From positions 1 to 7,328 of the forward strand of contig DAOVRE010000075.1 in the NCBI GenBank assembly GCA_030628305.1: a stretch of DNA of 7,328 nt, given 5' to 3'. The translations under genes and the position numbers were made by a program. Source of the DNA: Candidatus Heimdallarchaeota archaeon (GTDB lineage: Archaea; Asgardarchaeota; Heimdallarchaeia; Heimdallarchaeales; Heimdallarchaeaceae). Positions 1-5,869 of this stretch are shown in pieces. The notes beneath the pieces were generated by a model that did not search any database, was not told the origin of the DNA, and saw nothing but the letters and a program-made list of their open reading frames with translations. Positions within the stretch are counted from its first letter, which is position 1. The number at the start of each line of letters is the position of its first letter.

Positions 1-1452
1 GAACCAACCTCAACAGGAATAGGTGGAGATTGTTTTTGTTTGTTTTATGATAATCAGAAAAAGAAAGTATTCGGTTTGAATGCCAGTGGGAGATCCCCCG
101 CTATGCTTAACTTAAACAAACTGAACAGCACTGGCATAAAAGACAATCTTCCACCATTGAGTGTTCACTCAATAACAGTTCCTGGTGCAGCAGCTGGATG
201 GGTTGACACTGTTGAAAAATTTGGGACGATGTCTTTGAAAAAAATATTAGAACCAGCTATAAAACTTGCAGAAGATGGATTTCCAGTTGCTCCATTAACT
301 TCAAGGTCTTGGCAAAGAGGAGTAAAACAGTTACGACTAGGTCCAAACGCTGATGAGATGTTACTTAATGGAGAAGCACCTAAAGAGGGAGAAATAATGA
401 AAAACCCAACATTAGCTAATACATTCCAAGAGCTTGCAGAACATGGAAAAAGTGGTTTTTATGAAGGACGAATTGCAGAGTCGATTATTGAATTAATCAA
501 ATCTTTTGAAGGTTTTATGACTTTAGATGACTTGAACAATCACAAAAACACTTTCGATGAACCCATTACTATTAACTATCGAGGTGTTGACATCTATGAA
601 ATACCACCAAATGGGCAAGGCATTACCGCATTGATGGCTCTTAACGTTCTCGAAGGGTTTGATATTGGTGATATGAAACACTCATCTACTGAACATTTGC
701 ATACAATGATTGAATCAATGCGAATTGCTTTTGCAGATACTAGATGGTACGTTGCCGACCCCGATGTTGTTCATGTTCCTATTAAGAAATTACTATCAAA
801 AGAGTATGCTAAATCAAGAAGAGAGTTACTTGATTCAACTAAAGCAACTATCGAAGTTGAAAAAGGATCACCTGTTTCAAGTTCTGATACAGTTTACTTC
901 TCTGTAGTGGATGGAGAAGGGAATGCATGCAGCTTCATTAATTCTAATTATATGGGATTTGGTACAGGGTTAATTCCAAAAGGTTGTGGTTTTACCTTGC
1001 AAAATCGAGGAGCTAACTTTTCACTTCAACATGATCATCCAAACGTATTAGCTCCAAATAAAAGACCTTACCATACAATTATTCCTGGAATGGCCACAAA
1101 GGATGGTGAACTCTTTTCTAGTTTCGGTGTAATGGGGGGATTTAATCAACCTCAAGGACATGCACAAGTGATGGTAAACATGATTGATTTTGGCATGAAT
1201 CCTCAACAAGCTCTTAATGCATCTAGATTTACTATAAGAGATGGAACCAGTAAGGGAGATGTTGCTTTAGAAGAGGGAATAGGTATTGCAGTCATGAGTA
1301 AATTAAGTCAAATGGGACACTCAGTTGTATCGACCTCGGGATATGCAAGAATGATATTTGGGCGAGGTCAGATAATAAATAGAGACCCCAATAGTGGTGT
1401 TCTCTGTGGTGGGACAAGCCCTCGGGCAGATGGAATAGTAGTAGGGTGGTAA
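1..1452 (+). CDS. ggt: Gamma-glutamyltransferase (YwrD-like), 5'-truncated by window edge
   Basis: The frame is open from base 1 to the TAA at 1450-1452, giving 483 residues. It starts inside the conserved N-terminal motif (EPTSTGIGGD), so about 40-50 residues lie outside the window; the internal TTG at 40 is not a start. Family enzymes are Ntn hydrolases that cut themselves into two subunits and transfer or hydrolyse gamma-glutamyl groups. The nucleophile is the Thr in DTVYFSVVD (residue 297, codon 889-891), leaving a 187-residue small subunit of normal size. Other family marks are PGAAAGW, PPNGQGITALMALN, FADTRWYVADPD, FGVMGGFNQPQGH (375-387) and the terminal GGTSPRADG. The PQGH and DTVYFSVVD wording resembles YwrD-type proteins more than the E. 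coli enzyme, which has TTHYSVVD. Many family members are secreted, but the N-terminus is missing, so location is unknown. The substrate is not shown by the sequence: peptides, glutathione-like thiols or other gamma-glutamyl amides are all possible. Confidence 0.95.
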   Translation, partial: EPTSTGIGGDCFCLFYDNQKKKVFGLNASGRSPAMLNLNKLNSTGIKDNLPPLSVHSITVPGAAAGWVDTVEKFGTMSLKKILEPAIKLAEDGFPVAPLTSRSWQRGVKQLRLGPNADEMLLNGEAPKEGEIMKNPTLANTFQELAEHGKSGFYEGRIAESIIELIKSFEGFMTLDDLNNHKNTFDEPITINYRGVDIYEIPPNGQGITALMALNVLEGFDIGDMKHSSTEHLHTMIESMRIAFADTRWYVADPDVVHVPIKKLLSKEYAKSRRELLDSTKATIEVEKGSPVSSSDTVYFSVVDGEGNACSFINSNYMGFGTGLIPKGCGFTLQNRGANFSLQHDHPNVLAPNKRPYHTIIPGMATKDGELFSSFGVMGGFNQPQGHAQVMVNMIDFGMNPQQALNASRFTIRDGTSKGDVALEEGIGIAVMSKLSQMGHSVVSTSGYARMIFGRGQIINRDPNSGVLCGGTSPRADGIVVGW

Positions 1453-1465
1453 CAACCACACTTTT

Positions 1466-2899
1466 CTAAGCTGAAAAAACTAAGGATTTCACTACTACTG
1501 GAACTACTTGTCCGCCTGCTTTTGGTTGATCAACATCTATGAAATCACCTTCTTGGATAATTATTTCATCAATAGAAATAATGTTCTTTTTTGCAGATGT
1601 TTCTCTTTTCATTACGTTACCAACAGAATTTCCTATATCATTGTTAAAAACTAAGATAACAGGTTTTTCTTTTCTAATTGTATTTGGTAAAGCACTTACT
1701 ACGCCCTTAGCAAAAGTAGTTAGTCCCGCATATGAACCACCTATTGCTCCCTTGAAAGATAATGCAACCGTCTCTTCCCCTTCCTTTACATCAAACATAT
1801 TAAGACTCTTTTGAATGGCTAATTTCACACTTTCCTCAGTTATCTGTTTGTTGTCAATCTTGGGTTCCAGAACAGGGATGTTATGAATTGGCAAAATGTC
1901 GATATCAGAGATATGAGTAGTAACGCCTGATACTTGAAGAGTATATTGACCAGCACCAATTACAGTTGCACGAATTAGTTCTGTTGGTTTGTGGATGCTG
2001 ATATTCTTTTCCTTGATAATATCTAGAATTTCTTCACCCAAGCATTTACCCAAATCTCCAAAATATTCATCAGTCTGCTCGTAAATATACTCTGCTACAC
2101 CACCAGAAAACATGAACTCATCAATAGTTCCATCATATTCCAATGGATTTGTCATAAGTAGATTTTTAGCGATTTGTGTTCGTAAATTCCTATCCAATGC
2201 TTCAAAGAGACTTTCAGCAAGAATTCTAGCCAATTTCCTTTTCTGATCAATTGTTATATAGGCTCCATAACCGAATTCAACCCCTATTTTGCCTTCCAAA
2301 TTTCTAATAGGGTCTTCAATTCTTACAATTTTATCTTCTTTATCAAAAGCTAGTAATCTTCCACCAACATTGACACAAGCAGCATCAATGATTTCACCAT
2401 CTTTTACGATAGCGATATTACTTGTACCACCACCAATATCAATGTTCATCACAGTTTTCTTTGTTTCTTTAGAATATTGAGCTGCACCAGAACCCATTGC
2501 TGCTATAACTGATTCAAAATTGGGTCCTGCAGCTGCACAAACAAATTTACCTGCTTTGTATGCAAGAGCCTTCACTAGGTCTTCTGCATTTTCTTTCTTA
2601 GCACTTTCCCCTGTAATTATGACTGCTCCAGTATCAATATCATCAATTGACATATTTGCAAGTTTATATTCAGATTTGATAAATTCAACAAGTTTGAGAT
2701 AATCAATAGTTTGCCCATCTACTAAAGGAGTGAGTAAAATGTTACCTCTGTATAGTATCTCTCTTTTAGTAACCTCAAATTTTACTCCTCTCGGAGTATA
2801 TATCTTTTCAAGTTTGAGTTTAGAAAAAATCAAATGTGAAGTAGTTGTTCCAACATCTATACCAGCACTGACTAAGTTTAATATCTCGTCTTCATTCAT
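1466..2899 (-). CDS. eutA: EutA-like ethanolamine ammonia-lyase reactivating factor
   Basis: A complete 477-residue protein of normal EutA length. In the family, EutA is a cytoplasmic actin/Hsp70-fold ATPase that releases damaged cobalamin from ethanolamine ammonia-lyase (EutBC) so the enzyme can bind fresh adenosylcobalamin. Visible motifs are phosphate-1 AGIDVGTTTS (residues 12-21), TGAVIITGESAKKENA near 90-105, phosphate-2 DIGGGTSN (154-161), SGGV of the adenosine motif (265-268) and the late segment VFNNDIGNSVG (417-427). The ATG at 2899 is preferred over an in-frame TTG at 2911 because GAGGA lies 5 nt before the ATG and the TTG would overlap it. The gene converges on ggt and diverges from the membrane-protein gene. 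No eutB, eutC or microcompartment gene is visible, so its partner enzyme must be encoded elsewhere, or it reactivates another B12 enzyme. The family call is firm; the physiological partner is inferred. Confidence 0.93.
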   Translation of the reverse strand: MNEDEILNLVSAGIDVGTTTSHLIFSKLKLEKIYTPRGVKFEVTKREILYRGNILLTPLVDGQTIDYLKLVEFIKSEYKLANMSIDDIDTGAVIITGESAKKENAEDLVKALAYKAGKFVCAAAGPNFESVIAAMGSGAAQYSKETKKTVMNIDIGGGTSNIAIVKDGEIIDAACVNVGGRLLAFDKEDKIVRIEDPIRNLEGKIGVEFGYGAYITIDQKRKLARILAESLFEALDRNLRTQIAKNLLMTNPLEYDGTIDEFMFSGGVAEYIYEQTDEYFGDLGKCLGEEILDIIKEKNISIHKPTELIRATVIGAGQYTLQVSGVTTHISDIDILPIHNIPVLEPKIDNKQITEESVKLAIQKSLNMFDVKEGEETVALSFKGAIGGSYAGLTTFAKGVVSALPNTIRKEKPVILVFNNDIGNSVGNVMKRETSAKKNIISIDEIIIQEGDFIDVDQPKAGGQVVPVVVKSLVFSA

Positions 2900-2904
2900 T
2901 TTAA

Positions 2905-2909
2905 TCCTC
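2905..2909 (-). promoter_or_regulatory. Shine-Dalgarno site of eutA
   Basis: GAGGA on the minus strand, 5 nt before the ATG at 2899. It decides the start: the longer frame from TTG at 2911 would place this site inside the coding region, and the four extra residues add nothing conserved. Confidence 0.7.
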
Positions 2910-2936
2910 AAGCGTCAAAAAATCAAAAGTTAACAC

Positions 2937-2944
2937 ATTTAAAT
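2937..2944 (-). promoter_or_regulatory. TATA-like box, probable eutA promoter
   Basis: ATTTAAAT, a palindromic TATA-type box about 38 bp upstream of the eutA ATG. An archaeal transcript would start roughly 25 bp downstream, near 2914, giving a leader of about 15 nt that just contains the GAGGA site. Because the box is symmetric it could also direct rightward transcription toward the membrane-protein gene at 3003, with a leader of about 30 nt. The T-rich stretch at 2961-2968 is an alternative for that direction. The assignment rests on spacing and composition only. Confidence 0.4.
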
Positions 2945-2963
2945 GATTTTAGTTGAATCATTT
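2941..2963. repeat. Perfect 8-bp inverted repeat in divergent promoter region
   Basis: The left arm AAATGATT (2941-2948) and right arm AATCATTT (2956-2963) are exact reverse complements separated by TTAGTTG. The left arm overlaps the TATA-like box at 2937-2944. The size, symmetry and position between two divergent genes fit a dimeric regulator's operator. A transcript hairpin is possible for rightward transcription starting near the T-run, but an A/T-rich stem would be weak. Confidence 0.5.
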
Positions 2964-2990
2964 TTTTTAACGTAAACCTAATTGGAAGAG

Positions 2991-2996
2991 AAAAGG
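2991..2996 (+). promoter_or_regulatory. Weak Shine-Dalgarno site deciding the start at 3003
   Basis: AAAAGG lies 6 nt before the ATG at 3003. An upstream in-frame TTG at 2982 would add seven residues (MEEKRFK) but has no ribosome binding site of its own and would swallow this one, so the ATG is chosen. Confidence 0.45.
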
Positions 2997-3002
2997 TTTA
3001 AA

Positions 3003-4067
3003 ATGTCTAAGAAAATATGCAACGTGGCTATTAATATGCAAGCAGAAAAAACTGAATCAGAAGAGGTTAATGTAGATTCAATAGAAATGGATCCAAGAAC
3101 CTTTTTTGGCGTATGGGGAGATTGGTTTGTAGCACTTGGAAAATGGTTATGGAAAAAGTTTCATTCTCCAATGGGTATCTATCTTTTCTCAACCTGGCTT
3201 ATTAGTATATTAATTATGGGTATCACAAATTCATTAAGAGGTCCAACACACACTTTTTGGGAAGGACCTAGTTACTGGATGAGTGTTTTTCTTACTTATG
3301 GATTAAACGGTGGTCAAGATCCGACTTTAAGAATCATTGCAAAACCCATACTGGTTTGGTTCTTCGCACCAATGGTGGCTTTAATTCTAGGTTCATCATT
3401 ATTCTTGTTTGCAGATAGTGGTTTTTTCAGAAATGGTGCCTTTCCAGTTGATGAGTTAGATTTTGCACAATCACACAGATTTTACAGCATGGATGATATC
3501 TGGGGCTCTCAACTAATTAATCCAGCAAATCCAAAGTGGACAAATATGTACATCTGGATTGTCCTAATGCCCATAATACTTGGTGCAATTGTTTCTGGAA
3601 CATATAACTTCATTATGTTCAAACTTGTTAGGAAAAAGAAAAATTTCATACCAAGCGCTAAATCGTTCCTACTTATAGCTTTTATTGCAAGCCTCATTAC
3701 TGGGACAGCTATGTCTTTAATGACTGGTAATATTACTTTGAGTTTTAGATATATTCTGTTCTCTCTCTTTGTGGATAGAAAAACCAATAGCTTTCTAATA
3801 TATGGTTTTGAACATGCAAATGAGCAAGGGCAATATCATCCTATAGCTGTTGCATTTTCAACATGGTTGATTTATTTGATACCATTCTTAGTTATATATG
3901 CAATATTTTTACTAATAGGAAACCTTGACAAAATTTGGGCGAATAGAGGTTACATAGTTCGCAAGATTGGTGGAGCCATAGAGGCTAGAAAAACTCCAGT
4001 ATTAGACTTTCAAGAGAAACGTGACAACGACGAATATGAGAATCATGCTGATGAAACACCTACTTAA
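3003..4067 (+). CDS. Five-helix membrane protein of unrecognised family, ABC-associated
   Basis: A 354-residue protein that I do not recognise. The first ~30 residues are polar and acidic, with no signal peptide. A tryptophan-rich amphipathic-looking stretch follows (about 34-54: FFGVWGDW, then KWLWKKF), which may lie on the membrane surface. Five clear hydrophobic segments fall near 58-76, 111-137, 181-205, 221-240 and 279-306. A hydrophilic loop between helices 2 and 3 (about 138-180) holds DSGFFRNGAFPVDELDF and SHRFYSMDDIW. A basic stretch (KLVRKKK) follows helix 3, and the C-terminal tail of about 45 residues is charged. The ABC ATPase gene follows by 99 bp on the same strand, so the protein is plausibly the membrane subunit of that transporter. 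It lacks the DppB/DppC-type EAA loop and does not resemble the FtsX/MacB permease layout with a large external domain. The permease role is inference from position only. Confidence 0.8.
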   Translation: MSKKICNVAINMQAEKTESEEVNVDSIEMDPRTFFGVWGDWFVALGKWLWKKFHSPMGIYLFSTWLISILIMGITNSLRGPTHTFWEGPSYWMSVFLTYGLNGGQDPTLRIIAKPILVWFFAPMVALILGSSLFLFADSGFFRNGAFPVDELDFAQSHRFYSMDDIWGSQLINPANPKWTNMYIWIVLMPIILGAIVSGTYNFIMFKLVRKKKNFIPSAKSFLLIAFIASLITGTAMSLMTGNITLSFRYILFSLFVDRKTNSFLIYGFEHANEQGQYHPIAVAFSTWLIYLIPFLVIYAIFLLIGNLDKIWANRGYIVRKIGGAIEARKTPVLDFQEKRDNDEYENHADETPT

Positions 4068-4080
4068 ACAAAGAAATCTA

Positions 4081-4120
4081 CATTCTTTTCTTTATCCTTT
4101 TCTATTTTGAACTGATTTTT
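4081..4120 (+). terminator. T-rich tract, possible archaeal-type terminator
   Basis: Downstream of the membrane-protein stop at 4067, the plus strand has repeated T-runs (CTTTTC, CTTTATC, CTTTTC, ATTTTG, GATTTTTA) with few purines. Archaeal transcription often ends at such T-runs without a hairpin. It may be partial, because the ATPase gene begins only about 45 bp later and no convincing TATA box with suitable spacing precedes it; TTTTTAT at 4116-4122 is the best weak candidate. Confidence 0.3.
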
Positions 4121-4150
4121 ATCAATAAACAATTTTATTAGTGTATAAGA

Positions 4151-4157
4151 GAGGAGA
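4151..4157 (+). promoter_or_regulatory. Strong Shine-Dalgarno site marking the true ATPase start
   Basis: GAGGAGA, 9 nt before the ATG at 4167. It is the strongest ribosome binding site in the window. It shows that the ABC ATPase gene begins at 4167 and not at the GTG at 4410, which lies after Walker A and has no comparable site. Confidence 0.75.
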
Positions 4158-4166
4158 TTTATAACA

Positions 4167-5207
4167 ATGGCAACTAAGATTAGCTCTACAACCCATGGAA
4201 CTGAAGCAATCAATGATACTGATCCACTACTAGTTGCTGAAGATATAATCAAGATTTACTAAACTGGAAAAATCGAAACACAGGCTTTAAGAGGTGTTTC
4301 TTTCAAAGTAAAGCCTCAAGAAAAGTTATTTCTAATTGGACCAAGTGGATCTGGAAAAACTACTTTAGTAAATGTAGTAGCAGAAATTACTAAACCCACT
4401 TCAGGTAAAGTGTTTTGGAAAGAGCTTTCAAAAGATATTACAAGATCTACTTATGAAGAAATAATAAAGGCAAGAAGAAGATTTGCAGGGGTTATTTTTC
4501 AAGACAGTAAGCTATTATCTCATCTAACAGTAAAAGAGAATTTAGAGTTAGCAGGATATTATGCGAAAGTGCAACCAAAGGTTGTGAAACAAAGAGCTGA
4601 ATTTCTACTAAAATTTCTTGGAATTTGGGATAAAAGAATGAAACGAGAAGACACGCTTTCTGGAGGAGAAAAGAAGAGAGCTGCTATAGCTACAACCCTT
4701 ATAACCAACCCCAAAATATTGATAGGAGATGAACCTACAGGCGATTTAGATGTGGAAACTACAGAAAGCATTTTAGACTTATTTGACAGAATCAATGAAG
4801 AACTTGGAATAGCTATCTGTATTGTAACACATTCACAGCAAGTTGCAGCTAGAGCTGATAGAATCCTTGAACTGAGAGATGGCGTAATAATTGGTCAGCA
4901 TGGAAGTGAAATAAGTCTCAGAAAACTAGAAGATAGCAGGTTATTAGAAATTGATCGACAAAGTCGCATAGTTCTCCCCAAAACTATTTTACAAGAAATG
5001 GATAACCCTAAACATTTTTCAATAGAAATGGAAAATGGTAAAATAATTCTGTATCCCATGCATCAAACAGATTTCGCGCCCAATAATATTAAAAGCGTAA
5101 TAACTTGTACAATGTGTGGGAATCAAGTTAAGAATGGAGTAAAGTTCTGTTCAGATTGCGGAGCACCAATAACTGACAAAGGGGACAATAATGGGCTCAA
5201 TAAGTAA
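4167..5207 (+). CDS. ABC transporter ATPase with AbrB-like and zinc-ribbon tail; interrupted by in-frame TAA
   Basis: Counting the TAA at codon 32 as one residue, this encodes 346 residues. It is an ATP-hydrolysing subunit of the LolD/MacB/FtsE-like group, acting on the cytoplasmic face of the membrane. Motifs run in order: A-loop region DIIKIY (27-31 approx.), Walker A GPSGSGKTT (58-66), Q-loop FQDSKLLSHLTV (Gln 112), signature LSGGEKKRAA (164-173), Walker B ILIGDEPTGDLD (184-195) and H-loop THS (His 222). After the ABC domain come an AbrB/SpoVT-like segment (about 259-297, LLEIDRQSRIVLPK then MENGKIILYP) and a zinc ribbon with Cys 314, 317, 328 and 331. The only defect is TAA at 4260-4262, where relatives usually have Lys or another polar residue (IY-x-TG). 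No frameshift is needed, and the rest of the frame is intact. A downstream start (first GTG at 4410) would lose Walker A and be inactive. A sequencing error or very recent nonsense mutation is most likely. Confidence 0.85.
4260..4262 (+). other. Premature in-frame TAA in the ABC ATPase gene
   Basis: Read from the ATG at 4167, codon 32 is TAA, between KIY and TGKIETQALRG. Both flanking segments match the ordinary N-terminus of LolD-type ATPases without insertion or deletion, so a single base accounts for it (for example AAA to TAA). TAA is not a known selenocysteine (TGA) or pyrrolysine (TAG) codon. Confidence 0.9.
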
Positions 5208-5664
5208 AAAAGTGGGAAAAACAAGAAGAAAGAGCGCTAATGCCAATAACAATGAAAAAAAAGCTGAGGGAAAAGAAGAAAGAGTAAAGGTAAATTGGAC
5301 ACGCATTACATTATTGGGATTTATTACATCAATAATTTTTACAGCTATTAATGTCATTATAATGATAATAATTATTTATGGTTTAGGTTTTGATGACCTC
5401 TTAACAATACAAGATATTTCGCAATATTTGTTCTTTGGTGAGGTGGGTTTCGTTGTATTTCTTGGAGCTTGTGTAGGTAATTTCGGGCAATCAATTGCTA
5501 TTACAAATTTGAAAGCTAGACTTTTCAAATCTGCACCGATGAGTAAAGACAGTTTCCGAGAAGCAACATTCAATTCTTTTACGTACTATATTGCTGCAGC
5601 TTTGCTCCTAGTTTATCTTATGGTACTGATACAAATTTTGAAGCTTATCGAGTATTTCGGATAA
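5191..5664 (+). CDS. Small three-helix membrane protein with basic N-terminus, unrecognised family
   Basis: A 157-residue protein that I do not recognise. The first ~37 residues are strongly charged and mostly basic (KKVGKTRRK, then EKKAEGKEERVK), probably a cytoplasmic tail. Three hydrophobic segments follow, near 39-64 (very rich in Ile), 80-104 and 129-153. The loop between helices 2 and 3 (about 105-128) is polar and basic (NLKARLFKSAPMSKDSFREATF). The ATG at 5191 overlaps the last 17 bases of the ATPase gene, and GGGG at 5181-5184 can serve as the ribosome binding site, so the two genes are almost certainly translated from one transcript. That coupling suggests a subunit or assembly partner of the same ABC machine. 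It is too small for a usual permease, but with the five-helix protein upstream it could complete a membrane domain. Function is inferred from position only. Confidence 0.8.
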   Translation: MGSISKKVGKTRRKSANANNNEKKAEGKEERVKVNWTRITLLGFITSIIFTAINVIIMIIIIYGLGFDDLLTIQDISQYLFFGEVGFVVFLGACVGNFGQSIAITNLKARLFKSAPMSKDSFREATFNSFTYYIAAALLLVYLMVLIQILKLIEYFG

Positions 5665-5738
5665 AACTCTCTTTAAATTGTTTCAAGAAGCAAAACCACG
5701 TTTAAACCGCCCGTATTACAGATTAGTGCAAACCGCTC

Positions 5739-5748
5739 TTATATAATA
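5739..5748 (+). promoter_or_regulatory. TATA-like box, distal candidate promoter
   Basis: TTATATAATA is the best TATA-type match in the 205-bp region between 5664 and 5870. A start about 25 bp downstream, near 5770, would give the binding-protein mRNA a leader of about 100 nt containing all the hairpins downstream. Two AAACCGC copies (5704-5710 and 5730-5736) lie just before it. Confidence 0.4.
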
Positions 5749-5780
5749 CAAAATCGGTTCCAACTATTGAAATGGAAACG

Positions 5781-5795
5781 CAAAACCTTTATTAA
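5781..5795 (+). promoter_or_regulatory. BRE/TATA-like element, proximal candidate promoter for the binding protein
   Basis: A purine-rich CAAAACC (5781-5787) followed by TTTATTAA (5788-5795) resembles the BRE plus TATA arrangement of archaeal promoters. Transcription would start around 5815-5820, leaving a leader of about 50 nt with the ribosome binding site near its end. It competes with the TATA-like box at 5739-5748; both could be used. Confidence 0.4.
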
Positions 5796-5810
5796 GCTGT
5801 ATTAACACTT

Positions 5811-5849
5811 TGGAAATGCTTCCACTGTAAAATGTACTTTTGAGTGGAA
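5811..5849 (+). promoter_or_regulatory. Overlapping alternative hairpins in the binding-protein leader
   Basis: TGGAA (5811-5815) can pair with TTCCA (5820-5824) across a 4-nt loop. The same TTCCACT (5820-5826) can instead pair with AGTGGAA (5843-5849), a perfect 7-bp stem with a 16-nt loop. The two stems exclude each other. The second ends 8 nt before the ribosome binding site GGTGA at 5858. No known riboswitch class is recognised, and the first stem forms in RNA only if the transcript starts upstream of 5811. Confidence 0.3.
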
Positions 5850-5857
5850 AATTTAAA

Positions 5858-5862
5858 GGTGA
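5858..5862 (+). promoter_or_regulatory. Shine-Dalgarno site of the binding-protein gene
   Basis: GGTGA, 7 nt before the ATG at 5870, complements the 3' end of archaeal 16S rRNA (the TCACCTCC element). It supports the start directly before a typical signal peptide. Confidence 0.65.
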
Positions 5863-5869
5863 AAAAAAT

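Larger units (their letters stand above)
5758..5849. repeat. Cluster of five TTCCA/TGGAA elements in the binding-protein control region
   Basis: TTCCA occurs at 5758-5762 and 5820-5824. Its complement TGGAA occurs at 5773-5777, 5811-5815 and 5845-5849. They bracket the proximal promoter at 5781-5795 on both sides. Adjacent copies form inverted pairs with 10-nt (5758/5773), 4-nt (5811/5820) and about 20-nt (5820/5845) spacers. This could be a set of operator half-sites, or in RNA, alternative stems. Confidence 0.45.

Noticed and set aside
1462..1477. TTTTC / GAAAA inverted repeat at the ggt-eutA junction as a two-way terminator
   Set aside because: The stem is only 5 bp, A/T-rich, and mostly inside the end of eutA; it is expected by chance in such sequence.
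2900..2911. Extended eutA start at TTG 2911, adding MRIK
   Set aside because: The GAGGA ribosome binding site at 2905-2909 precedes the ATG at 2899 with correct spacing and would be inside the longer frame; the extra residues are not part of the family core.
2289..2933. Several plus-strand open frames with hydrophobic translations opposite eutA
   Set aside because: They are antisense shadows of a well-conserved EutA protein; their hydrophobic look follows from the codon composition of the opposite strand.
4410..5207. ABC ATPase starting at GTG 4410
   Set aside because: This start lies after Walker A, has no ribosome binding site, and would encode an ATPase unable to bind ATP normally. The real start is the ATG at 4167 with GAGGAGA upstream; the frame is only broken by the TAA at 4260.
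5665..5869. tRNA, CRISPR array or known riboswitch in the longest gene-free stretch
   Set aside because: No cloverleaf, no regular repeat-spacer pattern and no recognised riboswitch core could be found; only promoter-like boxes and short inverted repeats are present.
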